Positions 35,566-43,407 of a stretch of 64,000 nucleotides of DNA are shown one piece after another. The DNA is taken from assembly GCF_007990445.1 (NCBI RefSeq), contig NZ_AP019841.1, positions 806,001 to 870,000 of the forward strand, read 5' to 3'. The stretch's first letter is position 1. Each line of letters begins with the position of its first letter. A program made the translations under genes and the position numbers. The DNA is from Leptotrichia wadei. Its GTDB lineage: Bacteria > Fusobacteriota > Fusobacteriia > Fusobacteriales > Leptotrichiaceae. The notes beneath the pieces were generated by a model, which saw only the letters and a list, made by a program, of their open reading frames with translations, did not search any database and was not told the origin of the DNA.

Positions 35566-38268
35566 TCAACCATTCAATTTTTTAATAATTCCCGTACTTC
35601 CGTCAAATTGAACCATATCTCCTGTTTTCAGAATACTTGTTGCCCCTTGTACTCCTACTATGGCAGGGATGTTCATTTCCCGTGAAATAATTGCACTGTG
35701 GGATAAAAGGCTTCCCTTTTCTACTATAAGTCCCTTCAATAAAGGAAAAACCATAACCCAGCTTGGATCTGTAGATTTTGTAATGACGATATCTCCGTCT
35801 TCAACTTGAGTATCCATAGGATTTAAGACAATTTTTACTTTTCCTTTTACAATTCCTTTGCTACATCCAGTCCCTTGCAAAGTATTTTCGTCGAGTTGAG
35901 AATTTCCTGCCAAATCTTCATAATAAAAGTTTTCTCCTAGGAATCCTCTTGTTAAAAATCTATCAGGAAGAATTGCCTCTGTTTCGTATTTTTTATATTC
36001 TTCTTTTCGCAGTTCTATAAGTTTTTTTAAGTCAACATCAATTATTGAGCCGTCAATAAGTCCAAAAATTTCATCGACAGTAAGATAGAATACATCTTTT
36101 TCATTATTTATAAGGTTATTATTTTTTAGATGTACTCCCATTTTTTTCATAATCTTTCTGACTGTTCCAAAAACCTTTGTCCGTTCATATCTCAAATTTT
36201 CCCTTAATCGTATAAATTTTTTTGCATAAAATAAAGTTTTTTTCAATAAATATTTTTTTATAGGATTTATTTTCAGGTTGTCATATATTTTTTTCTGTTC
36301 TTCCAATATGTTTCTCTTAGTATGTTCCTGAACATTTTCTGTTATTGAAAGCGAATATATCATTTTTATTAAAAATAAAGGCTCTTCCCTTAATGTTGGT
36401 GCTTCCAGTTTTAGTTCGTGGACTGTCCTGTCACCAAATTTTTCCATATATTCATTCAAAGTAGAATTAAATTCTGCATTTTGAGTTAATTTAAATATTT
36501 CAACAAGTGATTTTTCGTTTTTGTTTATTATATTTCCTATTTCATCTTTTAAAGATTTGTCATTTTTTATCATAAGGCTCATTTTTTTTATATATTTCGA
36601 TGGTTCAACACTAATCATGCTGTTTCCTTCTTGAGCAATAAGTGTATTATGTGCCTTTTCAAAATCTTCCTTTATATATTTTTCAGCCATTTTCTTTGAA
36701 AGTCCAAACCAGACCATTACAAGAAAGTCATTTATAATTGGTATTTCCCAGTTTTTTAAAAATTTATTTTCAAGAAATTTGTAATATTTTTTCAGCTCTT
36801 TTATATTTTTTTTGTTCAAATTACTTTTTTCCCCATTAAGATTTTCAGCTATAATTTTATAAAATTTTTCAGCCTTTTTTTCAATAAGGAACATATTCAT
36901 AAACAAGGTAAATCCAGCCTTAGATTTTTCCAGTTTATTTCTAAATTTTTCCCATCCAGTCATTTTCCCTTCAGCTTCCAGCAAATTCTCATTCAGATTT
37001 TCTTCAGACAATTCTTTTTTTACCCCCATCATCTGTTCCATAAATTTACTATTGCCTTTAGAATTTGGAAACAGCATCAAAAGTTTATACCAGTTTATCA
37101 AGTTGTAATAAACTCGCCCTTTCAGCAATCCAAGCATATTATCATAAACATCCTGATAACTTTCCACAACTTTAGCAGGAACTCCCGTTATTTCTGAAAA
37201 TCTTTTATAAACATCAGAATATGCCTTTCTTATAAAGCTGAATGTAAGTGGCAACGTAATCTCAGGATAACTTTCTACAATATTGCTGTTATCCCATATT
37301 ATTGTGTTATATGTTTTTTTACCTGTTTTTTTCAGTGTAGTTATAGGTCTTGACTGCAATATATATAGTTTTCCCTTTTCAAATGCCCATTCCATATCCT
37401 GAGGCTTTCCATAATATTTTTCAATATTTATAATATTTTCTCCCAGTTCCGTAATTTCAGCATCATTTAAAACCTCATCTTCAACATTTATTTCTTCAAC
37501 TTTTATCCCATGATTTTCAAAATCAAGGCTTTGCTTCACCTTCTTAATCCCTATTTCTTTTTTTATTTCCTTAGTTTCCTTATTATAAATGAACAGATCC
37601 CCATTCTCATCTCCATCCACAATACTTGTCCCTAATCCAAAAGTCCCAGAAATAACAATTTCATCATGATCCCCATTAACAGGATTTACGCTAAATCCAA
37701 CTCCAGCCTTTTCAGAATTAATCATCTCCTGAATTATTACAGCCGGAACATTTACCTCGTTATTTATTTTTCCCTCTTTCCTATATCTCATCACATGAGA
37801 AGAAAACGAAGAAATCCAAACTTCCTTTACTTTTTTCAGCATATTTTCTTTTCTCACATAAAGATATGTTTCAAACTGTCCAGCAAACGAAAAATTACTG
37901 CTGTCTTCCTCAACCGAAGATGACCTGACAGCATAATAGCTCCCATCTTTTACAATTTTTTCAATCTCCCTTTTAAATTCTTCCCTAATCTTATGATTTT
38001 TTATAACTTCAATCATATTTCCAATTTTTTCTTCACTATCTCCCTCAAAAACACTATCCCAATCTGTTATTTCACTTTTACAATATTCCCTTATTTCATC
38101 CAATATAACTTCCTTAAAGTATCTATTAGTAATCACCGAAAAATCAGGCACATTAAACCCATGAATCGCCAGTTCAAATAAATTTTGAGCCTTTTTCCCA
38201 ATTTTTTCTTCAAATGCACTATTTTCATCGTGATTTTTTAACCCGTCAATATTATAAATATATTTCAT
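35566..38268 (-). CDS. PEP synthase/rifampicin-phosphotransferase-like dikinase
   Basis: A 900-residue three-domain enzyme. The ATP-grasp part (about 1-320) has KAQNLFELAIHGFNVPDFSV, YAVRSSSVEEDSSNFSFAGQ, and MEWAFEKGKLYILQSRPIT. A large middle region (about 330-790), rich in Lys and Glu, matches no motif I know. The C-terminal swivelling domain (about 810-900) has the phospho-histidine site GSLLSHSAIISREMNIPAIV. The standard PEP-binding barrel is missing, so this fits the RPH-type architecture, in which ATP is split to AMP, phosphate and a phosphorylated substrate. It is the first gene of the lipid operon and probably phosphorylates the pathway substrate. Confidence 0.8.
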   Translation of the reverse strand: MKYIYNIDGLKNHDENSAFEEKIGKKAQNLFELAIHGFNVPDFSVITNRYFKEVILDEIREYCKSEITDWDSVFEGDSEEKIGNMIEVIKNHKIREEFKREIEKIVKDGSYYAVRSSSVEEDSSNFSFAGQFETYLYVRKENMLKKVKEVWISSFSSHVMRYRKEGKINNEVNVPAVIIQEMINSEKAGVGFSVNPVNGDHDEIVISGTFGLGTSIVDGDENGDLFIYNKETKEIKKEIGIKKVKQSLDFENHGIKVEEINVEDEVLNDAEITELGENIINIEKYYGKPQDMEWAFEKGKLYILQSRPITTLKKTGKKTYNTIIWDNSNIVESYPEITLPLTFSFIRKAYSDVYKRFSEITGVPAKVVESYQDVYDNMLGLLKGRVYYNLINWYKLLMLFPNSKGNSKFMEQMMGVKKELSEENLNENLLEAEGKMTGWEKFRNKLEKSKAGFTLFMNMFLIEKKAEKFYKIIAENLNGEKSNLNKKNIKELKKYYKFLENKFLKNWEIPIINDFLVMVWFGLSKKMAEKYIKEDFEKAHNTLIAQEGNSMISVEPSKYIKKMSLMIKNDKSLKDEIGNIINKNEKSLVEIFKLTQNAEFNSTLNEYMEKFGDRTVHELKLEAPTLREEPLFLIKMIYSLSITENVQEHTKRNILEEQKKIYDNLKINPIKKYLLKKTLFYAKKFIRLRENLRYERTKVFGTVRKIMKKMGVHLKNNNLINNEKDVFYLTVDEIFGLIDGSIIDVDLKKLIELRKEEYKKYETEAILPDRFLTRGFLGENFYYEDLAGNSQLDENTLQGTGCSKGIVKGKVKIVLNPMDTQVEDGDIVITKSTDPSWVMVFPLLKGLIVEKGSLLSHSAIISREMNIPAIVGVQGATSILKTGDMVQFDGSTGIIKKLNG

Positions 38269-38304
38269 AGTTTATTCCTTTTCTAAAAATTTATTTTTTA
38301 TATT

Positions 38305-38333
38305 ATTATACTCTAAAAAATTTATTTTTTAAA
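38305..38333 (-). promoter_or_regulatory. Putative promoter of the seven-gene lipid operon
   Basis: On the minus strand TTTAAA (38333-38328), a 17-base spacer and TATAAT (38310-38305), about 37 bases before the start codon. The rest of the 300-base divergent gap is AT-rich and shows nothing else I can support. Confidence 0.5.
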
Positions 38334-38569
38334 GTTATATGTGTATATTTTTTCATTTGAATTAAAATATAAGAATTTTTTTAAAAATAAGATTTGAATA
38401 TTTTCTTGAATAGCACTTTAAGATTGGGTATAATTTATAGGTAGGGGAATTGAGGAGGTTTTGGAGTTAAATTTTTTTGCTCTGTCCATAAAAATCTTTT
38501 AATTGTATTCTAAAAAAATCTTTGATATACTTAATATTGTAGAATATTTTGCAGGAAAGGGGTAATAAA

Positions 38570-39424
38570 ATGATTGAAATTTTTAAAGAATTTTTAGATA
38601 AGGAACGTCCGTTAAATGAAGGTATTTTGAAAAAACTTCAAAATTATTTGAAGACAGAATTTATATATAATTCAAATGCCATAGAAGGTAATACTTTAAC
38701 TTTGCGTGAAACGGATATAATTCTTCAATATGGGGTAACAATAAAGGGAAAATCGTTAAAAGAACATAATGAAGTAAAAGGGCAGGAATATGCACTGGAT
38801 TTTTTAAATGATGTTTTAAAGACAAAAGAGTCATTATCGGTTAGGATTATACGTGAATTTCATGCTTTAGTGCTGAATGATGACTTTAAAAATAGGGGAA
38901 AATTTAAGCAGGAAAATAATATAATATTGGGAGCGAAATTTCAGACAACTCCATTTTATCAGGTGGAAGAAAAACTGCAAGAACTTATAGATAATTTTTT
39001 AAAAAGTAAAGAGAATATAGTTGAAAAAGTGGCTAAATTTCATGCAGAATTTGAAAAAATACATCCGTTTAATGATGGAAATGGGCGGACAGGAAGGCTT
39101 TTGATGAATTTGGAGCTGATGAAAAATGGTTATCCGATAACAATAATAAAAAATGAAAATAGAAATGACTATTATAATGCTTTAGAAAAAGCACAAGTAG
39201 AGTTTGATTATGAATTGATTATAAAATTTATTAAAAGTAGTATCGAAAATACATTTTGGCTGTACTATAAACATTTTAATGAAGAAACCAAAGAAAAATT
39301 TGAAAATTATTTGGAACAAAATGGTATTAATATAGAAGATTTTTATAAGGAATGGATTGGTAAAAAACCAGAAATATTAATAGATTTACCTAGAAAATGG
39401 CATAATAAAATTAATATGGAGTAA
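38570..39424 (+). CDS. Fic/DOC family protein
   Basis: Probable AMP-transferase of 284 residues. The active motif is complete: HPFNDGNGRTGRL, with catalytic histidine and the anion-binding loop. The N-terminal inhibitory helix carries NSNAIEGNTLTL, matching the (S/T)xxxE(G/N) pattern, so activity is self-inhibited (class II). ATG at 38570, after GGAAAGGGGTAATAA, is the likely start. It stands alone, without a separate antitoxin. Confidence 0.9.
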   Translation: MIEIFKEFLDKERPLNEGILKKLQNYLKTEFIYNSNAIEGNTLTLRETDIILQYGVTIKGKSLKEHNEVKGQEYALDFLNDVLKTKESLSVRIIREFHALVLNDDFKNRGKFKQENNIILGAKFQTTPFYQVEEKLQELIDNFLKSKENIVEKVAKFHAEFEKIHPFNDGNGRTGRLLMNLELMKNGYPITIIKNENRNDYYNALEKAQVEFDYELIIKFIKSSIENTFWLYYKHFNEETKEKFENYLEQNGINIEDFYKEWIGKKPEILIDLPRKWHNKINME

Positions 39425-39440
39425 AAAATTCAAAATTTCC

Positions 39441-39469
39441 TTGCAAAATATAATAAAATATGATAAACT
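39441..39469 (+). promoter_or_regulatory. Promoter of infC-rpmI-rplT
   Basis: TTGCAA (39441-39446), a 17-base spacer and TAAACT (39464-39469), giving a leader of about 255 bases. Confidence 0.5.
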
Positions 39470-39475
39470 ATTTTA

Positions 39476-39718
39476 GTAATTAAATTAGAAGTAGAAACAT
39501 TGTTTCTCACCTTTCCATCAATATATTCAGGTTTTGGATTGATTTTCCAAATAGAAATAGAATGGTCGGTTCTATTTTAGGATGAGTTGGGTATTAGTTA
39601 TTTGATATTTTGTAATGAAATGAGTATTTTTATTGTGCTGATTTTATTGCGAGATTTATTTATATGATAACTATTGAGCAAGGTTTCTTATATCTTGTTT
39701 TTTTATTGTAAAAAAATT
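39476..39718 (+). promoter_or_regulatory. infC leader with hairpin and attenuator
   Basis: The 300-base gap before infC holds a structured leader. AAATAGAA (39555-39562) pairs with TTCTATTT (39570-39577). A terminator-like hairpin, CAAGG (39679-39683) with TCTTG (39693-39697) plus seven Ts, stands just before the Shine-Dalgarno. Leaders of this operon in other bacteria bind L20 and attenuate transcription; the same is inferred here. Confidence 0.55.
39679..39704 (+). terminator. Attenuator-like terminator before infC
   Basis: A five-base-pair stem followed by a T run, ending 14 bases before the infC Shine-Dalgarno. The stem is short, so it may need an upstream alternative structure to matter. 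Confidence 0.5.
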
Positions 39719-39732
39719 AGGAGGTGTTTTTT

Positions 39733-40257
39733 ATAAGAGGGAATAACCGATCTGATGAGCCACGAATGAATGAGCGAATTAGAGTGAGAGAAATTAGAGT
39801 TGTTGGTGATGATGGGGAGCAGTTTGGAGTAATGTCTACACGAGATGCATTGGCGCTTGCGGCAGAAAAAGAACTGGATTTAGTTGAAATTTCACCAAAT
39901 GCAACACCGCCTGTGTGTAAGATTATGGACTATGGAAAATTCAAGTATGAGAAAACGAAGAAAGACAAGGAAAATAAGAAAAAGCAAAAAAATATTGTCG
40001 TTAAAGAGATTAGAATTAAACCTCATATTGATGAACATGACAAGGATACAAAGATTTCTCAAATTGAAAAATTTATAGCCAAAGAACATAAGGTAAAAGT
40101 AAGTCTAAGACTTACAGGTAGAGAAAGATTACATGCAGAATCTGCTATTAAAGTATTGGATGAGTTTGCAAGTCATTTTGAAGAAATTGCGACAGTTGAG
40201 AAAAAATACGGAAAAGAGCAAATTCAAAAATTTATTTTATTATCGCCTAAAAAATAA
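39733..40257 (+). CDS. infC: Translation initiation factor IF-3, ATA start
   Basis: IF-3 binds the 30S subunit and checks the start codon and initiator tRNA. The 174 residues include NERIRVREIRVVGDDGEQFG, EISPNATPPVCKIMDYGK and RLTGRERLHAES. The start is ATA at 39733, 8 bases after AGGAGG (39719-39724); GTG at 39724 lies inside the Shine-Dalgarno and cannot serve. Non-AUG starts are known for infC in many bacteria and allow IF-3 to repress its own synthesis. rpmI and rplT follow, the usual order. Confidence 0.95.
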   Translation: MRGNNRSDEPRMNERIRVREIRVVGDDGEQFGVMSTRDALALAAEKELDLVEISPNATPPVCKIMDYGKFKYEKTKKDKENKKKQKNIVVKEIRIKPHIDEHDKDTKISQIEKFIAKEHKVKVSLRLTGRERLHAESAIKVLDEFASHFEEIATVEKKYGKEQIQKFILLSPKK

Positions 40258-40301
40258 AGGCAAAATTTAAAAAAGTGAAAAGTGATTTAGGAGGAAAGAA
40301 A

Positions 40302-40508
40302 ATGCCAAAAATGAAAACACATAAAGGAACAAAAAAAAGAGTTAAAGTTACAGGAAGTGGAAAAATTTCTTTAAGACACTCTGGAAAGAGCCATATCTTA
40401 ACTAAAAAGACTCATAAAAGAAAGAAACGTCTAGGACAAGACGTAATCGCTCCAAAAGGTGCTGAAAGAAAAATCAAAAAAGTATTGGCTGGACAAGAAG
40501 GAAGATAA
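40302..40508 (+). CDS. rpmI: 50S ribosomal protein L35
   Basis: A 68-residue basic protein with the family start MPKMKTHKGTKKRVKVTGSG and HILTKKTHKRKKRL. The start at 40302 has the site TTAGGAGGAAAGAAA. It lies 44 bases after infC. rplT follows, but only after a 209-base gap. Confidence 0.97.
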   Translation: MPKMKTHKGTKKRVKVTGSGKISLRHSGKSHILTKKTHKRKKRLGQDVIAPKGAERKIKKVLAGQEGR

Positions 40509-40717
40509 TTCCAATAATTGTTTTAAAAAAAATATTTTTGAAAAAAGTGATTTAGCAAAATTTGCAACTTTTTATTCAAAGATAAAATTAAAAAAAGCAG
40601 TTTAAAATAGTAATTAACGGCTTTTTATTTGAAAAATTAAAATTAAAGATTGACAGAAGTTAGTTCTAAAAATAAATAAAGAACAGAAAACGGCTAAAAT
40701 ATTAAGGAGGAAAAAAT
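40509..40717 (+). promoter_or_regulatory. Unusually long rpmI-rplT spacer
   Basis: A 209-base AT-rich gap where about 30 bases are usual. It holds a small hairpin, AGTTCT (40662-40667) with AGAAC (40680-40684), shortly before the rplT ribosome binding site. It may be a control site or a secondary promoter region; nothing decisive is visible. Confidence 0.35.
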
Positions 40718-41062
40718 ATGCCAAGAGTAAAAACAGGAATAGTTAGAAGAAAAAGACATAAAAAAGTTTTAAAAGAAGCAAAAGGTTATAGAGGAGCTAT
40801 AAAAACAAATTATAAAAAAGCTAATGAAGCAGTTAAAAAAGCTATGGCTTATGCAACTGAACATAGAAAATTGAAAAAAAGAAAAATGCGTGAATTGTGG
40901 ATTATCAGAATTAACGCTGCTGCAAGATTAAACGGAATTTCTTATTCAAGATTAATGAACGGACTTAAAAAAGCTGGAATTGAACTTGATAGAAAAGTTT
41001 TAGCAGACTTAGCATTAAACAATCCTGCTGAATTTGCAAAATTAGTAGAAAAAGTTAAATAG
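40718..41062 (+). CDS. rplT: 50S ribosomal protein L20
   Basis: A 114-residue L20 with [32 protein letters not shown], and the C-terminal [20 protein letters not shown] and [10 protein letters not shown]. In other bacteria L20 binds its own operon mRNA to limit synthesis. Terminator at 41084-41139. Confidence 0.98.
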   Translation: MPRVKTGIVRRKRHKKVLKEAKGYRGAIKTNYKKANEAVKKAMAYATEHRKLKKRKMRELWIIRINAAARLNGISYSRLMNGLKKAGIELDRKVLADLALNNPAEFAKLVEKVK

Positions 41063-41083
41063 TGATTCAAATAGAAATAAATC

Positions 41084-41139
41084 AATACTCAAATGGTGAT
41101 TTTTAAATTAAAAGCAGCTGTTTGAGTATTACTTTTTTT
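41084..41139 (+). terminator. Terminator of infC-rpmI-rplT
   Basis: AATACTCAAA (41084-41093) pairs with TTTGAGTATT (41121-41130), followed by seven Ts. Confidence 0.85.
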
Positions 41140-41221
41140 AAATTAAAAAGAATTATAATAAAAAAAGAATTTTAATTTTTTATCTAAATAGGAGATCGAG
41201 TAACATCTAATAAAAAATTGA

Positions 41222-41442
41222 AATAAAAAAAAATCTAAATGAATTAGATTTAATTAAAAGGACTATACTTGTAAATCTTACTAAATAGATTAACTCTGAG
41301 TTATGAGATAGCCCTTTTTATATAGGGAAATTAAATAAATAATGTTTTTTTGGGCTATCTCATAAAATGGTCTTTTATTCAAAAAAACAAATTTCCCTAT
41401 ACAGCCATGAGATTGTTAAACATCGTTTAACTTTCCCTTGAC
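41222..41442 (-). ncRNA. Probable minus-strand non-coding RNA with interleaved stems
   Basis: The 760-base gap between rplT and hpt contains what looks like an RNA gene read on the minus strand. It has a strong promoter (41449-41476) and a terminator hairpin with a T run (41251-41222), giving a transcript of about 215 bases. In transcript order it holds the hairpin GTTAAAC/GTTTAAC (41431-41415); TATAGGGAAATT (41401-41390); TTATGAGATAGCCC (41365-41352); then AATTTCCCTATA (41332-41321), complementary to the second; and GGGCTATCTCATAA (41314-41301), complementary to the third. The two long pairings are perfect and interleaved, so they form a pseudoknot or compete. No protein frame fits. Not recognised as tmRNA, RNase P, 6S or SRP RNA. 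Confidence 0.6.
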
Positions 41443-41448
41443 ATTAGT

Positions 41449-41476
41449 ATTATAGCACAAAAATTAAAAAAGTCAA
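41449..41476 (-). promoter_or_regulatory. Promoter of the minus-strand RNA
   Basis: Read on the minus strand: TTGACT (41476-41471), a 16-base spacer and TATAAT (41454-41449). Confidence 0.7.
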
Positions 41477-41551
41477 TAGTACGAATTAAAAAATTTTAAA
41501 TTTTTAGGGTATTATTAAATTTGAGCAGTAATAATATTTATTTAACCATAA

Positions 41552-41595
41552 AGATAGCAAGAAGTCTTACGCTTCTAAAAGCGGGAGTAGTCCAC
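41552..41595 (+). repeat. IS605-type end hairpin, copy 3
   Basis: AGATAGCAAGAAGTCT is identical to copy 1, followed by a hairpin (ACGCTT with AAGCGG), GGGAG and GTAGTCCAC. The hairpin has changed on both sides (CTCCC to CTTAC; AAGTGGGAG to AAGCGGGAG). No transposase nearby. Confidence 0.5.
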
Positions 41596-41702
41596 TGTAT
41601 TGACTAAAGGTTATGGAATTTTATAAGTAATTATAAAATGTAAATTAGGCAATTGTAAAAATAAAAGTGGTAATATCAAACAGCAATAATATTTATTAAT
41701 CA

Positions 41703-41724
41703 CAAAGAACCAAGATTCTTTGTC
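41703..41724. repeat. Hairpin upstream of hpt
   Basis: ACAAAGAA pairs perfectly with TTCTTTGT around a six-base loop. No T run follows, so it is not a simple terminator; it may lie in the hpt leader. Confidence 0.4.
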
Positions 41725-41823
41725 AAGGAGCGAAGAGAGATAAGAAAATCAAGCATAAAACTGTGTTTGTTAGATTTTTAGATTTTTACAAATGAATGAA
41801 ATAAAAATAACAGGGAGGAAAAT

Positions 41824-42378
41824 ATGAACAGAGATTTTGAATTTGGAATAAAAAGACAGTTGATTACGAAGGAAGAACTTCAGAAAAAGGTAAAGGAACT
41901 GGGAGTAAAGATTACTGAAGATTTTAAAAATGAAAATGAGCCGTTAATAGTGATAGGGCTATTGAAGGGATCTATTGTGTTTATGGCTGATTTGATTAGG
42001 GAAATAAAATTGCCGCTTGAAATTGACTTTATTGAGGCTTCCAGTTATGGGGAAGGGACTCAAAGTTCTAGAGAAGTTAAGATTTTAAAGGATTTGAGAA
42101 GTACGATTAGCGGGAAAAATGTTCTGGTAGTTGAAGATATTATTGATTCAGGATTTACGTTAAAAAAAGTATTGCAAATTTTGGGAAGCAGAAACCCTAA
42201 GAAAATATCGCTTTGCACACTTTTAGATAAGCCTGAAAGAAGAGAAGTTGAAGTTGATGTGCAATATGTTGGATTTGAAATTCCAAATGAATTTGTTGTT
42301 GGATATGGGCTTGATTTTAATGAAAATTATAGAAATTTGGAATATATAGGAGTTGCTGAACCATCAGTATTTGAGTAA
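41824..42378 (+). CDS. hpt: Hypoxanthine phosphoribosyltransferase
   Basis: Purine salvage enzyme of 184 residues that joins hypoxanthine or guanine to PRPP. VIGLLKGSIVFMADLIREI is the N-terminal loop; the PRPP motif is VLVVEDIIDSGFTLKKVL; FVVGYGLDFNENYRNL is the C-terminal base-binding part. The site AGGGAGGAAAAT precedes ATG. rsmA follows after nine bases. Confidence 0.95.
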   Translation: MNRDFEFGIKRQLITKEELQKKVKELGVKITEDFKNENEPLIVIGLLKGSIVFMADLIREIKLPLEIDFIEASSYGEGTQSSREVKILKDLRSTISGKNVLVVEDIIDSGFTLKKVLQILGSRNPKKISLCTLLDKPERREVEVDVQYVGFEIPNEFVVGYGLDFNENYRNLEYIGVAEPSVFE

Positions 42379-42387
42379 GGAGTAAAA

Positions 42388-43236
42388 TTGAAGGGGAAAA
42401 ATAAAAAATATAAGAAAAGAGATAAAAATTTTGAAAATGAAAGTCATAAGGCTAAAAAGAAGTATGGGCAGAATTTTTTAAATGACAGCAATTTGTCGGA
42501 TGAAATTTTAAATGTGGCGAATATTGACAAAGAAACGGAAGTTCTGGAAATTGGGCCAGGATTAGGATTTTTAACAGAAAAATTAATTGAAAATTCTAAA
42601 TTTTTGACTGCTTTTGAAATAGATGATGATTTAATTCCGTTTTTGAGTAAAAAATTTGAAAAAAAGGAAAATTTTAAGTTGATTCATCAGGATTTTATGG
42701 AAGCAGATTTGAAAGATTTTTTTGAAAATAAAAAAGATGTGAAAGTTGTAGCAAATATTCCGTATTACATAACTTCGCCAATTATTAACAAATTGCTTGA
42801 ATATCGTGAAAATATTGATGAAATTTATTTGATGGTACAAAAGGAAGTGGCAGAACGGATTGCTTCACAGCCTCATAGCAAAAATATGAGCCTGCTTACT
42901 CATGCTGTTCAATTTTACGCTGAAGCAGAATATTTGTTTACTGTTCCAAAAGAAAAATTTGATCCTGTTCCAAAAGTTGATTCAGCATTTTTAGGAATAA
43001 AAATTTTAAAAAATAAAAAATATGAAAGTCAAATTTCAGAAGAAAAATATTTTAAATATTTGAGAGAAGCGTTTTCAAATAAGAGAAAAAGTATTTCTAA
43101 TAATTTATCGAATTTAGGATTTTCAAAAGATTTTGTAAAAGAATGCTTGAAAAAAGTTGGCAAAACAGAATTGGCTAGAGCAGAAGAATTTTCTGTGCAA
43201 GGATTTATTGATTTTATTGGGATTTTGGAAGGTTAA
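42388..43236 (+). CDS. rsmA: 16S rRNA dimethyladenosine transferase
   Basis: KsgA-type enzyme that dimethylates two adenines near the 3' end of 16S rRNA. The 282 residues show KKYGQNFLNDSNL, the SAM motif EIGPGLGFLTEKL, the catalytic VVANIPYYITSPI, and the C-terminal substrate domain with FSNKRKSISNNL. It starts at TTG 42388 after AAGGAGTAAAA, with a basic N-terminal extension (KGKNKKYKKRDKN) longer than usual. It ends in a terminator at 43268-43296. Confidence 0.95.
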   Translation: MKGKNKKYKKRDKNFENESHKAKKKYGQNFLNDSNLSDEILNVANIDKETEVLEIGPGLGFLTEKLIENSKFLTAFEIDDDLIPFLSKKFEKKENFKLIHQDFMEADLKDFFENKKDVKVVANIPYYITSPIINKLLEYRENIDEIYLMVQKEVAERIASQPHSKNMSLLTHAVQFYAEAEYLFTVPKEKFDPVPKVDSAFLGIKILKNKKYESQISEEKYFKYLREAFSNKRKSISNNLSNLGFSKDFVKECLKKVGKTELARAEEFSVQGFIDFIGILEG

Positions 43237-43267
43237 ATTGCCTATATTTTATTGAATAAAAAATAAA

Positions 43268-43296
43268 AAGTTCTCTAGATTGTTGAGGACTTTTTT
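43268..43296 (+). terminator. Terminator of hpt-rsmA
   Basis: AAGTTCTC (43268-43275) pairs with GAGGACTT (43285-43292, one G-T pair), followed by Ts. Confidence 0.8.
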
Positions 43297-43407
43297 AGTT
43301 ATATAATAATTTTTTTAGCAAAAAATTTTGTAAATCAAATATTTTTACTTTATAAATAATAAAATAATGAGTATAATATAGCAAATATAAATTGGGAGGA
43401 ATTTTTT

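Noticed and set aside
41222-41442. Reading the minus-strand RNA as tmRNA, RNase P RNA, SRP RNA or 6S RNA
   Set aside because: No tRNA-like end with CCA and tag frame, no RNase P core, no GGAAG-type SRP loop, and the interleaved stems do not fit the long open hairpin of 6S RNA. The last is rejected with less certainty.
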